A stretch of 14,956 nucleotides of DNA from Clostridiales bacterium (GCA_019423635.1 JAHZBA010000048.1:1-14956), one strand, 5' to 3'; positions 6,910 through 13,683 are shown, counted from the first letter of the stretch. The notes: generated by a model not told the origin, from the letters alone. Made by a program: numbers and translations.

Positions 6910-8088
6910 ATGAAACGTATGGTCGCGCTGTGTTTAACTTTGGCCCTCTGTGCCGCACTGGCGGTTCCGGCCGCGGCGGCGGACTTCTCCGACGTGCCCG
7001 CCAACTACGCCTTTTGGGATGCGGTTCAGTACTGCACCGGTAAGAAGATTCTCACCGGCTATGCCGACGGGACCTTCCGTCCTGCGGCTACCGTGACCCG
7101 CGCCCAGTTCTGCGTGATGCTGGCCCGGGCTTTCTACCCTGGCGAGGAGGATGCGTATGCCAACCTCGCATCCTCCGGCTGGTTCGCCCCCAGCGCCGCC
7201 GTTCTGGAGGCCCACGGTGCGGCGGCCTACAGCCGTAATTATTGGTTCGACGCCTCTACGATGAACGGCAACATCTCCCGGAACGACATGGCCCGCTTCA
7301 TTGCCAAGGTCATGGGCACCAAGGGCTACAGCGTTGCCGAGGAAGCCAGGGACGCCGCTCAGGCCAAAATCACCGATTATGCCAGCATCTCCGAGAGCTT
7401 CCGGGAGCCGATCAAGACCGTGTTCGCCCTGGGCATCATCACCGGCTATGCCGACGGCAGCTTTTCCGGCGACAGGAGCATGACCCGCGGTCAGGCGGCG
7501 GTGGTCATTTACCGCATGGCACAGTGCCTCTCCGGTGAGCCGGGAACGCTCACGCCTGTTCAGCAGGAGGCCGCGCCCCCGCCCACGACCCTGACCAACG
7601 GCAAGGACGTGACGGAGGAGAACGTGCTGGCCATGCTGGCGGATCTGAAGTCCGAGTATTCGGAGAACATCGATTTCTCCATGGGCTACCCTCTGGGAGA
7701 ATCCAGCCCCGTCAGGCTTGCCACACACCCCTACTTCCGGGCGGAGAACCCCGACGGCCACACCAGCAGCACGCTCGGCTGCGGCGGCTGGGCCACGCTG
7801 GCCAGTGACGCCATGTTTGGGCAGGACGGTTTCCCGGTTCGGAAGACTACCCTGGCAGACGCCCGCCCCGGCGATATCATGGTTCAGCTCAACAGCTCCG
7901 GCCTGCTGGTCCATGTGGCCATGATCTCCCAGCGCCCCAGCGTGGAGAACGGCAAATACGCCTTCACCGTTACGGAGGCCGGAACCGACGAGCAGGACGT
8001 ATACCATATTCACTGGGATGTACCTTATTCCTGGAACCCGGCAAACAGCAAATACACCTTTGATATCTGGACTCGTTACCCTGGCTGA
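6910..8088 (+). CDS. Secreted SLH protein with C-terminal papain-like (NlpC/P60 or CHAP type) domain
   Basis: A 392-residue exported protein. The start at 6910 has AGAGGAAGG ending 8 nt upstream. Residues 1-24 are a signal peptide ending AAA-A. SLH domains: one at about 25-78 (FSDVPANYAFWDAV, GYADGTFRPAA, TRAQF), a degenerate one at about 85-140 and a third at about 155-205 (GYADGSFSGDRSMTRGQ). A Pro-rich linker lies near 215-228. The C-terminal part (~232-392) has GCGGWATLASDAMFG with Cys291, then RPGDIMVQL and LLVHVAMIS with His335. Cys, a PGD turn and His about 44 residues later is the layout of NlpC/P60 and CHAP cysteine peptidases. The third residue could be Glu356 or a later His. The predicted job, inferred, is wall-bound cleavage of peptidoglycan stem peptides or another amide. 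No obvious terminator or promoter separates it from prfB; the transcript ends at 8104-8136. Confidence 0.82.
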   Translation: MKRMVALCLTLALCAALAVPAAAADFSDVPANYAFWDAVQYCTGKKILTGYADGTFRPAATVTRAQFCVMLARAFYPGEEDAYANLASSGWFAPSAAVLEAHGAAAYSRNYWFDASTMNGNISRNDMARFIAKVMGTKGYSVAEEARDAAQAKITDYASISESFREPIKTVFALGIITGYADGSFSGDRSMTRGQAAVVIYRMAQCLSGEPGTLTPVQQEAAPPPTTLTNGKDVTEENVLAMLADLKSEYSENIDFSMGYPLGESSPVRLATHPYFRAENPDGHTSSTLGCGGWATLASDAMFGQDGFPVRKTTLADARPGDIMVQLNSSGLLVHVAMISQRPSVENGKYAFTVTEAGTDEQDVYHIHWDVPYSWNPANSKYTFDIWTRYPG

Positions 8089-8103
8089 TCCGCCTCCAGC
8101 GTG

Positions 8104-8136
8104 AAAAGGCGCGGCTGCAAGAGCCGCGTCCTTTTT
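8104..8136 (+). terminator. Rho-independent terminator after the SLH-hydrolase gene
   Basis: CGCGGCT (8110-8116) pairs with AGCCGCG (8122-8128) around GCAAG. The stem is extended by AAAAGG pairing with CCTTTT and is followed by a T-run, CTTTTTCC. It begins 16 nt after the stop at 8088 and would end the prfB to SLH-hydrolase transcript. Confidence 0.8.
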
Positions 8137-8171
8137 CCGCAGTGCGCATATATACAGAAAGGATTCCATAG

Positions 8172-9584
8172 ATGAAAAACAACAAAACGCAATCGCCTGC
8201 TCCCGGCGCGGTCCCGCCGGAGAACAAGATGGGCACCATGCCCATCGCCCCGCTGCTGGCGGGCATGGCAATCCCCATGATGATCTCCATGCTGGTCCAG
8301 GCCCTCTACAACATTGTGGACAGCGTCTTCGTCTCCCAGCTCAGCCAGGACGCCCTGAACGCCGTCTCCCTGGCCTTTCCCCTCCAGAACCTGATGATTG
8401 CCATCGGGGGCGGCACCGGGGTGGGCATGAACGCTTTGCTCTCCCGCTCCCTGGGGGAGAAGGACCAGGAAAAAGCCGACCGGGCCGCCAACACGGGCAT
8501 CTTCCTCTTTTTTTGCAGCGCGGTGCTCTTCGGCATCTGCGGCGTGGCCTTTTCCCGTGCCTTCTTCCTGGCCCAGACGGACATCCAGGCCATTGTGGAC
8601 TACGGCACCGCCTACGGCCGGATCTGCCTAGGTCTCTCCTTCGGCATCTTCGGCCAGTTCTGCTTTGAGCGGCTGCTCCAGTCCACGGGGCGGACGCTGT
8701 ACTCCATGGTGACCCAGATCATCGGCGCGGTCATTAACATCATCCTGGACCCCATTTTGATCTTCGGCCTCTTCGGCTTCCCCCGGATGGAGGTGGCCGG
8801 GGCCGCCGCGGCCACGGTGATCGGACAGATCATAGCCGCCTTGATCGGGCTGCTGCTGAACCTGAAATGCAACCGGGACATCCACCTCCGTCTCCGGGCC
8901 ATCCGGCCGGACCGGGAGATCACCCGGGAGATTTACCGGGTGGGGCTTCCCTCCATCGTCATGCAGTCCATCGGGTCCATCATGACCTTTGGCATGAACA
9001 AGATTCTCATCGGCTTCACGGACACCGCCACGGCGGTCTTCGGGGCCTACTTCAAGCTCCAGAGCTTCATCTTCATGCCGGTGTTCGGCCTGAACAACGG
9101 CATGGTGCCCATTGTCTCCTACAACTACGGCGCGGCGCAGCTGGACCGGGTGAAGAAGACCTTCCGGCTCACCGTTACCGTGGCCACCGTGATTATGGCC
9201 GTCGGGTTTGCCATCTTTCATCTCATTCCCCACGTCCTTCTGGAATTCTTTAACCCCTCGGCGGAGATGCTGTCCATCGGCACCGTGGCCCTGCGGGTCA
9301 TCAGCTACTCCTTCCTGCTGGCGGGGTTTTGTATCATTGCCGGGTCCATGTTCCAGGCCATTGGCAACCCGCTTCACAGCCTGGTGGTTTCCGTCTGCCG
9401 CCAGCTGCTGGTGCTGCTGCCGGCGGCGTGGCTGCTGGCCCGGACGGGAGAGCTGGACCTGGTGTGGTTCTCGTTCCCCATCGCGGAGCTGATGTCCCTG
9501 ACCTTGAGCATCGTCTTCCTCCGCAAGACCATGCGGGCGGCGGAGGCGCGGATCGGCGGGGGCGCCGGAACAGCGGAGGCCTGA
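8172..9584 (+). CDS. MATE family multidrug/cation efflux transporter
   Basis: A 470-residue inner-membrane transporter of the MATE family (MepA/NorM-like), which exports drugs, toxins or metabolites using a Na+ or H+ gradient. Start ATG at 8172 with AAAGGA 8 nt upstream. About twelve hydrophobic segments in two six-helix halves are visible. Recognisable family features are an N-terminal PLLAGMAIPMMISMLVQALY followed by NIVDSVFVSQLS, the segment INIILDPILIFGLFG in the first half, and GLNNGMVPIVSYNYGA with a following basic loop in the second. Length is normal for the family. The substrate cannot be told from sequence. It sits alone between the terminator at 8104-8136 and the convergent terminator at 9623-9662; only a weak TATATA stretch near 8148 hints at its promoter. 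Confidence 0.93.
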   Translation: MKNNKTQSPAPGAVPPENKMGTMPIAPLLAGMAIPMMISMLVQALYNIVDSVFVSQLSQDALNAVSLAFPLQNLMIAIGGGTGVGMNALLSRSLGEKDQEKADRAANTGIFLFFCSAVLFGICGVAFSRAFFLAQTDIQAIVDYGTAYGRICLGLSFGIFGQFCFERLLQSTGRTLYSMVTQIIGAVINIILDPILIFGLFGFPRMEVAGAAAATVIGQIIAALIGLLLNLKCNRDIHLRLRAIRPDREITREIYRVGLPSIVMQSIGSIMTFGMNKILIGFTDTATAVFGAYFKLQSFIFMPVFGLNNGMVPIVSYNYGAAQLDRVKKTFRLTVTVATVIMAVGFAIFHLIPHVLLEFFNPSAEMLSIGTVALRVISYSFLLAGFCIIAGSMFQAIGNPLHSLVVSVCRQLLVLLPAAWLLARTGELDLVWFSFPIAELMSLTLSIVFLRKTMRAAEARIGGGAGTAEA

Positions 9585-9622
9585 GACCGCCGGGAAGATT
9601 CCCTGCCACAGGGCAGAGACAA

Positions 9623-9662
9623 AAAGGGCCCGGATCGGACGCACATCCGATCCGGGCCCTTT
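9623..9662. terminator. Shared bidirectional terminator between convergent genes
   Basis: A perfect 17-bp stem, AAAGGGCCCGGATCGGA (9623-9639) paired with 9646-9662 around a 6-nt loop. The minus strand has a CCCTTTTTGTCT tail and so ends the M23 gene well; the plus strand has CCCTTTGCG and can end the MATE gene. A second 7-bp hairpin (TGCTGCG at 9666-9672 with 9677-9683) lies directly between it and the M23 stop codon. Confidence 0.85.
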
Positions 9663-9683
9663 GCGTGCTGCGCCAGCGCAGCA

Positions 9684-10397
9684 TCAGGAGAGGGAATGGA
9701 GGAAGTCATTGGGGTCCACACTCTCCCCGTCTTTGGTGACGGAGAAGTGCAGGTGAGGTCCCTGGGCGGCCTCGGCGGCGGCGGTAGAGCCGACGGCTCC
9801 GATGATCTGCCCCGCGGAGACGGCCTCGCCGGCTCCCACGCCCGGCTGGGTCTGGAGGTTGGCATAGGTGGTCTGATAGCCGCCGTCGTGCTCCAGGACC
9901 ACCGTGGTGCCCATCATGGCGTTGTCCTCCACGGCGAGCACGGTGCCGGCGCAGGCGGCCAGCACGGTAGTGCCCTCCGCGGCGGAGATATCCACGCCGT
10001 CATGGGTCCGCCAGTCCTGCAGGGTGGGGTTATAGACCAGCTGATCCATGGAGAAGGCAGTCACCACCTCCCCCTCCAGGGGTGTGACAATCTGGAGGGG
10101 GGCCTCGGCGGCCACGGGGGTATCGTCAATTTCCACCTCCGGCATCACCGGGGCGGGGGTCTCCACCGGCGCGGGGGAGAGGGTCTCCACCACCGGCGGC
10201 TCCTCCGGCTCCACGATCTGCGGAGCGGGGGCGGTTACATAGGTGTCCACAGGGGGCTGGCTGGTCTCCTCTGCCGCTTCCGGCGGTTTCCGGTCGAAGA
10301 GCAGGTAATAGCTGCTGACGCCGATGACCAGCAGGCAGACTGCCATAGTGATATAGAATCCGGCGCTGCCCCGGATTGCGTCCCATCGTTTGCTCAT
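9684..10397 (-). CDS. Membrane-anchored M23 (LytM) domain protein, SpoIIQ-like
   Basis: A 237-residue protein. The start at 10397 (MSKRWDAIRG) has GGGAGG 8 nt upstream; an upstream ATG at 10463 lacks such support. One membrane helix at about 13-34 is followed by a Pro/Glu-rich linker (~38-100) and a LytM/M23 domain (~105-233). The zinc-site residues H132 and D136 (THDGVDI) and H217 (GPHLHF, with H215) are present. The His normally found in the YxHL motif of active LytM enzymes is Asn180 (YANL), so peptidoglycan cleavage is doubtful. The architecture (short N-terminus, single helix, linker, atypical LytM domain) is that of SpoIIQ, which docks with SpoIIIAH between forespore and mother cell during engulfment. 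I infer a SpoIIQ-like role; a divergent division-associated LytM protein is the alternative. It is monocistronic. Confidence 0.78.
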   Translation of the reverse strand: MSKRWDAIRGSAGFYITMAVCLLVIGVSSYYLLFDRKPPEAAEETSQPPVDTYVTAPAPQIVEPEEPPVVETLSPAPVETPAPVMPEVEIDDTPVAAEAPLQIVTPLEGEVVTAFSMDQLVYNPTLQDWRTHDGVDISAAEGTTVLAACAGTVLAVEDNAMMGTTVVLEHDGGYQTTYANLQTQPGVGAGEAVSAGQIIGAVGSTAAAEAAQGPHLHFSVTKDGESVDPNDFLHSLS

Positions 10398-10431
10398 GTA
10401 TGGTACCTCCCTCAAAATTTGGGTCTGAGGG

Positions 10432-10461
10432 AAGTATGGGCAGGAAAAGGCTGGTTCATAC
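10432..10461 (-). promoter_or_regulatory. Possible forespore-type (sigma-F/G) promoter of the M23 gene
   Basis: On the minus strand GTATG (10457-10461) and CATACTT (10432-10438) are 18 nt apart, resembling the GYATR / CATnnTA boxes recognised by forespore sigma factors. A weak vegetative alternative, TTGAGC-17 nt-TATGAA, overlaps it a little upstream. Matches this short are suggestive only. Confidence 0.3.
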
Positions 10462-10463
10462 AT

Positions 10464-10845
10464 GAGAAAAAGTTTTTGCTCAAGCTTTTTTCAAAAAGCT
10501 TGCGGGGTGCAGGGGCAGAGCCCCTGCAAATCCCCCGTAAAGCCGCCGCAAAGCGGCGGAATCGGAAAAGGCAGCAAAACAGCGTCTGCCGCCGCAGGCG
10601 GAAGACGCGCCTTTTGCGGGATAATGTGCCGGGCTTCTGGGGGTGCGTTCCGCCCGTCGCCCTCCACCCGGAAAGTCAAGCCTCCGATAGAAGTTCCTCT
10701 CTCCCGTCCGCAAAAAGCGCGCCGGCCACCTTTCGATGACCGGCGCTGTTTTGCTGGCTCTCTCATTACGGCGCTTCGCGCCTTGCCCAGGGGTTCCACC
10801 CCTGGACCCCGCCACCTTTTGAAAAAGGTGGACGAAAACTTTTTC
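10464..10845. mobile_element. Composite palindromic element with related inverted arms (MITE-like)
   Basis: A ~382-bp gene-free element. The left arm (10464-10527) begins GAGAAAAAGTTTTTGCTC and holds CAAGCTTTTT/AAAAAGCTTG and GCAGGGGC-AGA-GCCCCTGC hairpins separated by CGGGGT. The right arm (10787-10845), reverse-complemented, reads GAAAAAGTTTTCGTCC, then CCACCTTT/AAAGGTGG, CGGGGT and CCAGGGGT-GGA-ACCCCTGG. It keeps the same order and spacing with different stems. Between the arms are CCGCCGC-AAA-GCGGCGG (10543-10559), a nested imperfect hairpin at 10574-10617, AGCGC/GCCGG...CCGGCGCT near 10710-10750, and GGCGC-TTC-GCGCC (10770-10782). I see no transposase or convincing frame. The right arm lies 6 bp past the gpmI stop and could end its transcript. 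Confidence 0.6.
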
Positions 10846-10851
10846 CTGTGC

Positions 10852-12369
10852 CTACTTGACAATCAGCGTCTTGCCGTCCATCTCCGGCGGACAGGCCAGA
10901 CCCATCACATCCAGAATCGTCGGCGCAATGTCCGCCAGCCGCCCGTCCTTCCGCAGCTCACTCCCTGCCCCGCAGAGAATGAACGGCACCAGGTTGGTGG
11001 TGTGGGCCGTCATGGGACTCCCGTCCGGCTCCAGCATCTGCTCGGCGTTGCCGTGGTCGGCGGTAATCATGGCAATCCCGCCCATCTTCAGCGTGGCGTC
11101 CACCACCCGGCCAACACACGTGTCCACCGTCTCCACCGCCTTCACGGCCGCCTCAAAAACGCCCGTGTGACCTACCATGTCGCAGTTGGCGAAGTTCAGA
11201 ATAATCACATCATACGCGCCGGATTCAATCCGCTCCACGCACTTGTCGCAGACCTCCACGGCGCTCATCTCCGGCTGGAGATCGTAGGTGGCCACCTTGG
11301 GGGAGGGGATCAGCACCCGGTCCTCGCCGGGGAATACCGTCTCGCTGCCGCCGTTGAAGAAGAAGGTCACATGGGCGTACTTCTCCGTCTCGGCAATCCG
11401 CAGCTGCGTCAGGCCCATGTGGCTGAGATATTCGCCCAGGCCGTTGTTTACCAGTACCCGGGGATAGGCCACCTCCACGTTGGGCATGGTGGCGTCGTAC
11501 TCCGTGTTGCAGACGAAGGTGACGGGGAAGATCTGGCGGGTGAAGCCGTCAAAGTCCGGATCCACCAGGGTCCGGGTGATCTCCCGGGCCCGGTCCGGGC
11601 GGAAGTTGAAGAAGATCACGCTGTCGTTGTCGGAGATCGTGCCCTCGCTGTCGCAGACCACCGGCTCTACAAACTCGTCCGTGAGCCCCGCGGCATAGGA
11701 GTCCTTCACCGCCGCCACGGGCACGGGGTTGAAGTGGGCGCTCTCGCCGTAGACCATGGCGTCGTAGGCCTGCTCCACCCGGTCCCAGCGCTTGTCGCGG
11801 TCCATGGCGTAGTAGCGGCCCATGACCGTGGCAATCTTGCCGATGCCAATCTCCCGGCAGGCCTCCACCGTCCGGGCCACATAGTCCGCGCCGGAGGTGG
11901 GGGACACGTCCCTCCCGTCCAGGAAGGCGTGAATGTAGACCCGCTCCAGCCCCCGCTCCCTGGCCATCTTCAAAAGGGCAAAGAGATGGGACGTGTGGGA
12001 GTGAACGCCGCCGTCGGAGAGGAGGCCCATCAGGTGCAGCGCGGTGCCTTTCTCCTTGCAGGCGTCCATGGCATGGCAGTAGGCGGGATTCCGGAAGAAG
12101 CTCCCGTCCTCAATGGATTTGGAGATCCGGGGCAGGTCCTGAAACACCACCCGGCCGCCGCCGATGTTGGTGTGGCCCACCTCGCTGTTGCCCATCTGCC
12201 CCTCCGGCAGGCCCACGTCCAGCCCGGAGGCGGAGAGCTCCGTCCAGGCAAACTCCTGAAAGAACTGGTCCAGGCGGGGGGTCCTGGCGGTCTTGACCGC
12301 GTTGCCGGTTTCCCCGGCCCCCATGCCGAACCCGTCCATGATGATTAAGGTAGTTGGCGTCTTGTTCAT
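10852..12369 (-). CDS. gpmI: 2,3-bisphosphoglycerate-independent phosphoglycerate mutase
   Basis: A 505-residue cytoplasmic enzyme that interconverts 3-phosphoglycerate and 2-phosphoglycerate in glycolysis using two Mn2+ ions and a phosphoserine intermediate. The start at 12369 has AGAGG 5-6 nt upstream. Visible active-site residues: D12 (IIMDGFG), nucleophile S62 (GQMGNSEVGH), H123 (SDGGVHSH), DGRD at 151-154, FRPDRAR around 257-262, K330 (ETEKYAHVTFFFNGG), D397 and H401 (NFANCDMVGHTG), D438-H439 (ITADHGNAEQ) and H456. These fit the alkaline-phosphatase-superfamily iPGM layout completely, and the length is typical. It follows tpiA on the same strand, but the gap contains a dense palindrome array and no promoter I can recognise. 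It may depend on read-through from the tpiA promoter, or a promoter may be hidden there. The last residues (KTLIVK) end just before the composite element. Confidence 0.97.
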   Translation of the reverse strand: MNKTPTTLIIMDGFGMGAGETGNAVKTARTPRLDQFFQEFAWTELSASGLDVGLPEGQMGNSEVGHTNIGGGRVVFQDLPRISKSIEDGSFFRNPAYCHAMDACKEKGTALHLMGLLSDGGVHSHTSHLFALLKMARERGLERVYIHAFLDGRDVSPTSGADYVARTVEACREIGIGKIATVMGRYYAMDRDKRWDRVEQAYDAMVYGESAHFNPVPVAAVKDSYAAGLTDEFVEPVVCDSEGTISDNDSVIFFNFRPDRAREITRTLVDPDFDGFTRQIFPVTFVCNTEYDATMPNVEVAYPRVLVNNGLGEYLSHMGLTQLRIAETEKYAHVTFFFNGGSETVFPGEDRVLIPSPKVATYDLQPEMSAVEVCDKCVERIESGAYDVIILNFANCDMVGHTGVFEAAVKAVETVDTCVGRVVDATLKMGGIAMITADHGNAEQMLEPDGSPMTAHTTNLVPFILCGAGSELRKDGRLADIAPTILDVMGLACPPEMDGKTLIVK

Positions 12370-12388
12370 AAAAACCTCTCATTTCGCC

Positions 12389-12508
12389 ATTCCATCCCCG
12401 CGCCGCAGGCGCTGCGGGAGGGGCCAGGGAACCTGAGGTTCCCATTCATCCCCCGTCCCGCGCCCGCAGGCGTTTTAGGGAGGGGCCAGGGAACCGCAGG
12501 TTCCCGGT
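12389..12508. repeat. ~60-bp direct repeat in two copies within the palindrome array
   Basis: Two diverged direct copies share a CATTC-ATCCCC start, a Cys-like GCGCC(C)GCAGGCG hairpin, then GGGAGGGGCCAGGGAACC and GGTTCCC. The GGGAGGGGCCAGGGAACC block begins at 12416 and 12478, an offset of 62 bp. Copy 1 is about 12389-12446 and copy 2 about 12444-12508. It suggests tandem duplication of one composite hairpin unit. Confidence 0.65.
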
Positions 12509-12663
12509 TGATTCGCCGGAGGCGAATCAAGAAATTTCAATCATTTTCGGCAGGACATGCGCCTGCCGAAAATACCACGACCCGTGCGCCCCTGGGGCGC
12601 ACACACCAGTGACCGACGTCACTGGTGATCGGAGCGGCCATCGGTAGACCTAAAAGGCCATCG
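12389..12663. repeat. Array of at least seven distinct palindromes between tpiA and gpmI
   Basis: A gene-free stretch filled with consecutive inverted repeats: GCGCC-GCA-GGCGC (12400-12412), GGGAACC-TGA-GGTTCCC (12427-12443), GGGAACC-GCA-GGTTCCC (12489-12505), GATTCGCC-GGA-GGCGAATC (12510-12528), a 12-bp stem ATTTTCGGCAGG with a 7-nt loop (12543-12573), GTGCGCCC-CTG-GGGCGCAC (12584-12602) and CACCAGTGAC-CGAC-GTCACTGGTG (12604-12627). GGCCATCG is then directly repeated at 12637 and 12656. All the stems listed are perfect. Stems are unrelated to one another except the two GGGAACC copies. There is no uniform repeat or spacer length, so this is not CRISPR. On the minus strand the array lies in the predicted tpiA-gpmI mRNA, where it could stall, stabilise or process the transcript. 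Confidence 0.8.
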
Positions 12664-12699
12664 TCCGCCCTCAGACTTCCCATAGAACAGGGGGAATCT

Positions 12700-12724
12700 A
12701 AAGGGGGGACCTGTCCCCCCCTTT
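12700..12724 (-). terminator. Probable terminator directly after tpiA
   Basis: AAAGGGGGGA (12700-12709) pairs with TCCCCCCCTTT (12714-12724) around CCTG, with one bulged C. On the minus strand it begins 3 nt past the tpiA stop and is followed by TTTAGATT. The T-run is short, so termination may be partial, which would matter for gpmI expression. Confidence 0.6.
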
Positions 12725-12727
12725 AAA

Positions 12728-13501
12728 TCATTCCTGGTTCGCGGCGTTGATGATCTCCACAAACTGGTCCGGCTTCAGGGAGGCGCCGCCGATGAGGCCG
12801 CCGTCGATGTCCGGCTGTGCCAGCAGCTCCGCGGCGTTCTTGGGATTCATGGACCCACCGTACTGGATGGTGACGGACCGGGCCGCCCGGGCGCCGTACA
12901 GGCTGCGGATGGTGGCGCGGATGTTGGAGCAGACCTCGCCGGCCTGCTCGGCAGTGGCGGTCTTGCCGGTGCCGATGGCCCAGATGGGCTCATAGGCGAT
13001 GATGCAGCGGCGCAGCTTGTCGGCGGGCACACCGCTCAGCGCGCTCTTCACCTGCAGGGCAATCCACTCGTTGGTGATGCCCGTCTCCCGCTGCTCCAGG
13101 CTCTCGCCCACGCAGATGATGGGGTTCATGCCGGCCTCCAGCACGGCGTGGACCTTCTTGTTCACGGTGGTGTCCGTCTCACAGAAATACTGCCGCCGCT
13201 CGCTGTGGCCCACGATGACGTACTTCACGCCCAGATCCTTCAGCATCTCGGCGGAGATCTCGCCGGTGTAGGCGCCCTTCTCCTCAAAATAGACGTTCTC
13301 GGCGCCCACGGAAATCCGCAGGTCCTTGAAGGCCTTGGAGGCCACAGAGAGATTGCAGGCAGGGACGCAGATCAGCGTCTCGCACCACTTGGCCCGAGGC
13401 ATGATCTTCTTCAGCTCCTCGGCAAATTTCTTGGTCTCGGTGGCCGTCATGTTCATCTTCCAGTTGCCGGCAATCACGGTCTTACGATATCTGCGGTTCA
13501 T
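12728..13501 (-). CDS. tpiA: Triosephosphate isomerase
   Basis: A 257-residue TIM-barrel enzyme that interconverts dihydroxyacetone phosphate and glyceraldehyde 3-phosphate in the cytoplasm. The start at 13501 (MNRRYRKTVIAGNWKMN) has AAGGAGA about 10 nt upstream. Catalytic residues are all present: K15 in NWKMN, H99 in VGHSERR and E171 in AYEPIWAIGTGKTAT, the last being loop 6 that closes over the substrate. The phosphate-gripping IQYGGSMNP (212-220) and GGLIGGASL (234-242) are intact. Length is slightly above the usual ~250 through a short N-terminal extension. It lies 271 bp downstream of pgk on the same strand and has its own consensus promoter at 13655-13683, so it is not solely dependent on pgk transcription. 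A probable terminator follows at once. Confidence 0.98.
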   Translation of the reverse strand: MNRRYRKTVIAGNWKMNMTATETKKFAEELKKIMPRAKWCETLICVPACNLSVASKAFKDLRISVGAENVYFEEKGAYTGEISAEMLKDLGVKYVIVGHSERRQYFCETDTTVNKKVHAVLEAGMNPIICVGESLEQRETGITNEWIALQVKSALSGVPADKLRRCIIAYEPIWAIGTGKTATAEQAGEVCSNIRATIRSLYGARAARSVTIQYGGSMNPKNAAELLAQPDIDGGLIGGASLKPDQFVEIINAANQE

Positions 13502-13551
13502 GTCTTTCTTGTCTCCTTATCGTATGTCTTCACGAAATGTCTTTGCCAAAT

Positions 13552-13566
13552 CGCGCAGGCTGCGCG
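13552..13566. repeat. Triloop palindrome in the tpiA leader
   Basis: CGCGCA-GGC-TGCGCG, a perfect 6-bp stem with a 3-nt loop, lies about 50 nt upstream of the tpiA start and downstream of its promoter, so it is in the predicted 5' leader. It resembles the triloop palindromes in the other gene-free stretches of this window. I recognise no riboswitch around it. Confidence 0.5.
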
Positions 13567-13654
13567 GGGATGCGGAAAACGGCAGAACCCCAATTTCACG
13601 CCCTGAAAATGCGCAGAAATCGAACGATTCTATCCTGTATAAAAAACCTATTCA

Positions 13655-13683
13655 TTTATAGCGAAAATATACGCGTATGTCAA
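13655..13683 (-). promoter_or_regulatory. Sigma-A-type promoter of tpiA
   Basis: On the minus strand a perfect -35 TTGACA (13678-13683) is followed by a 17-nt spacer and TATAAA (13655-13660). The predicted start near 13648 leaves a ~147-nt leader before the tpiA ATG, longer than needed for translation alone. The surrounding DNA is clearly AT-rich compared with the flanking genes. Confidence 0.85.

Noticed and set aside
10462..12348. 628-codon plus-strand frame over the composite element and gpmI
   Set aside because: It is antisense to gpmI, His/Val/Gly-rich and without recognisable domains. It exists because third codon positions of gpmI are GC-rich.
12389..12663. Palindrome array as a CRISPR
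   Set aside because: The hairpins differ in sequence and spacing, there are no identical direct repeats with uniform unique spacers, and no cas gene is near.
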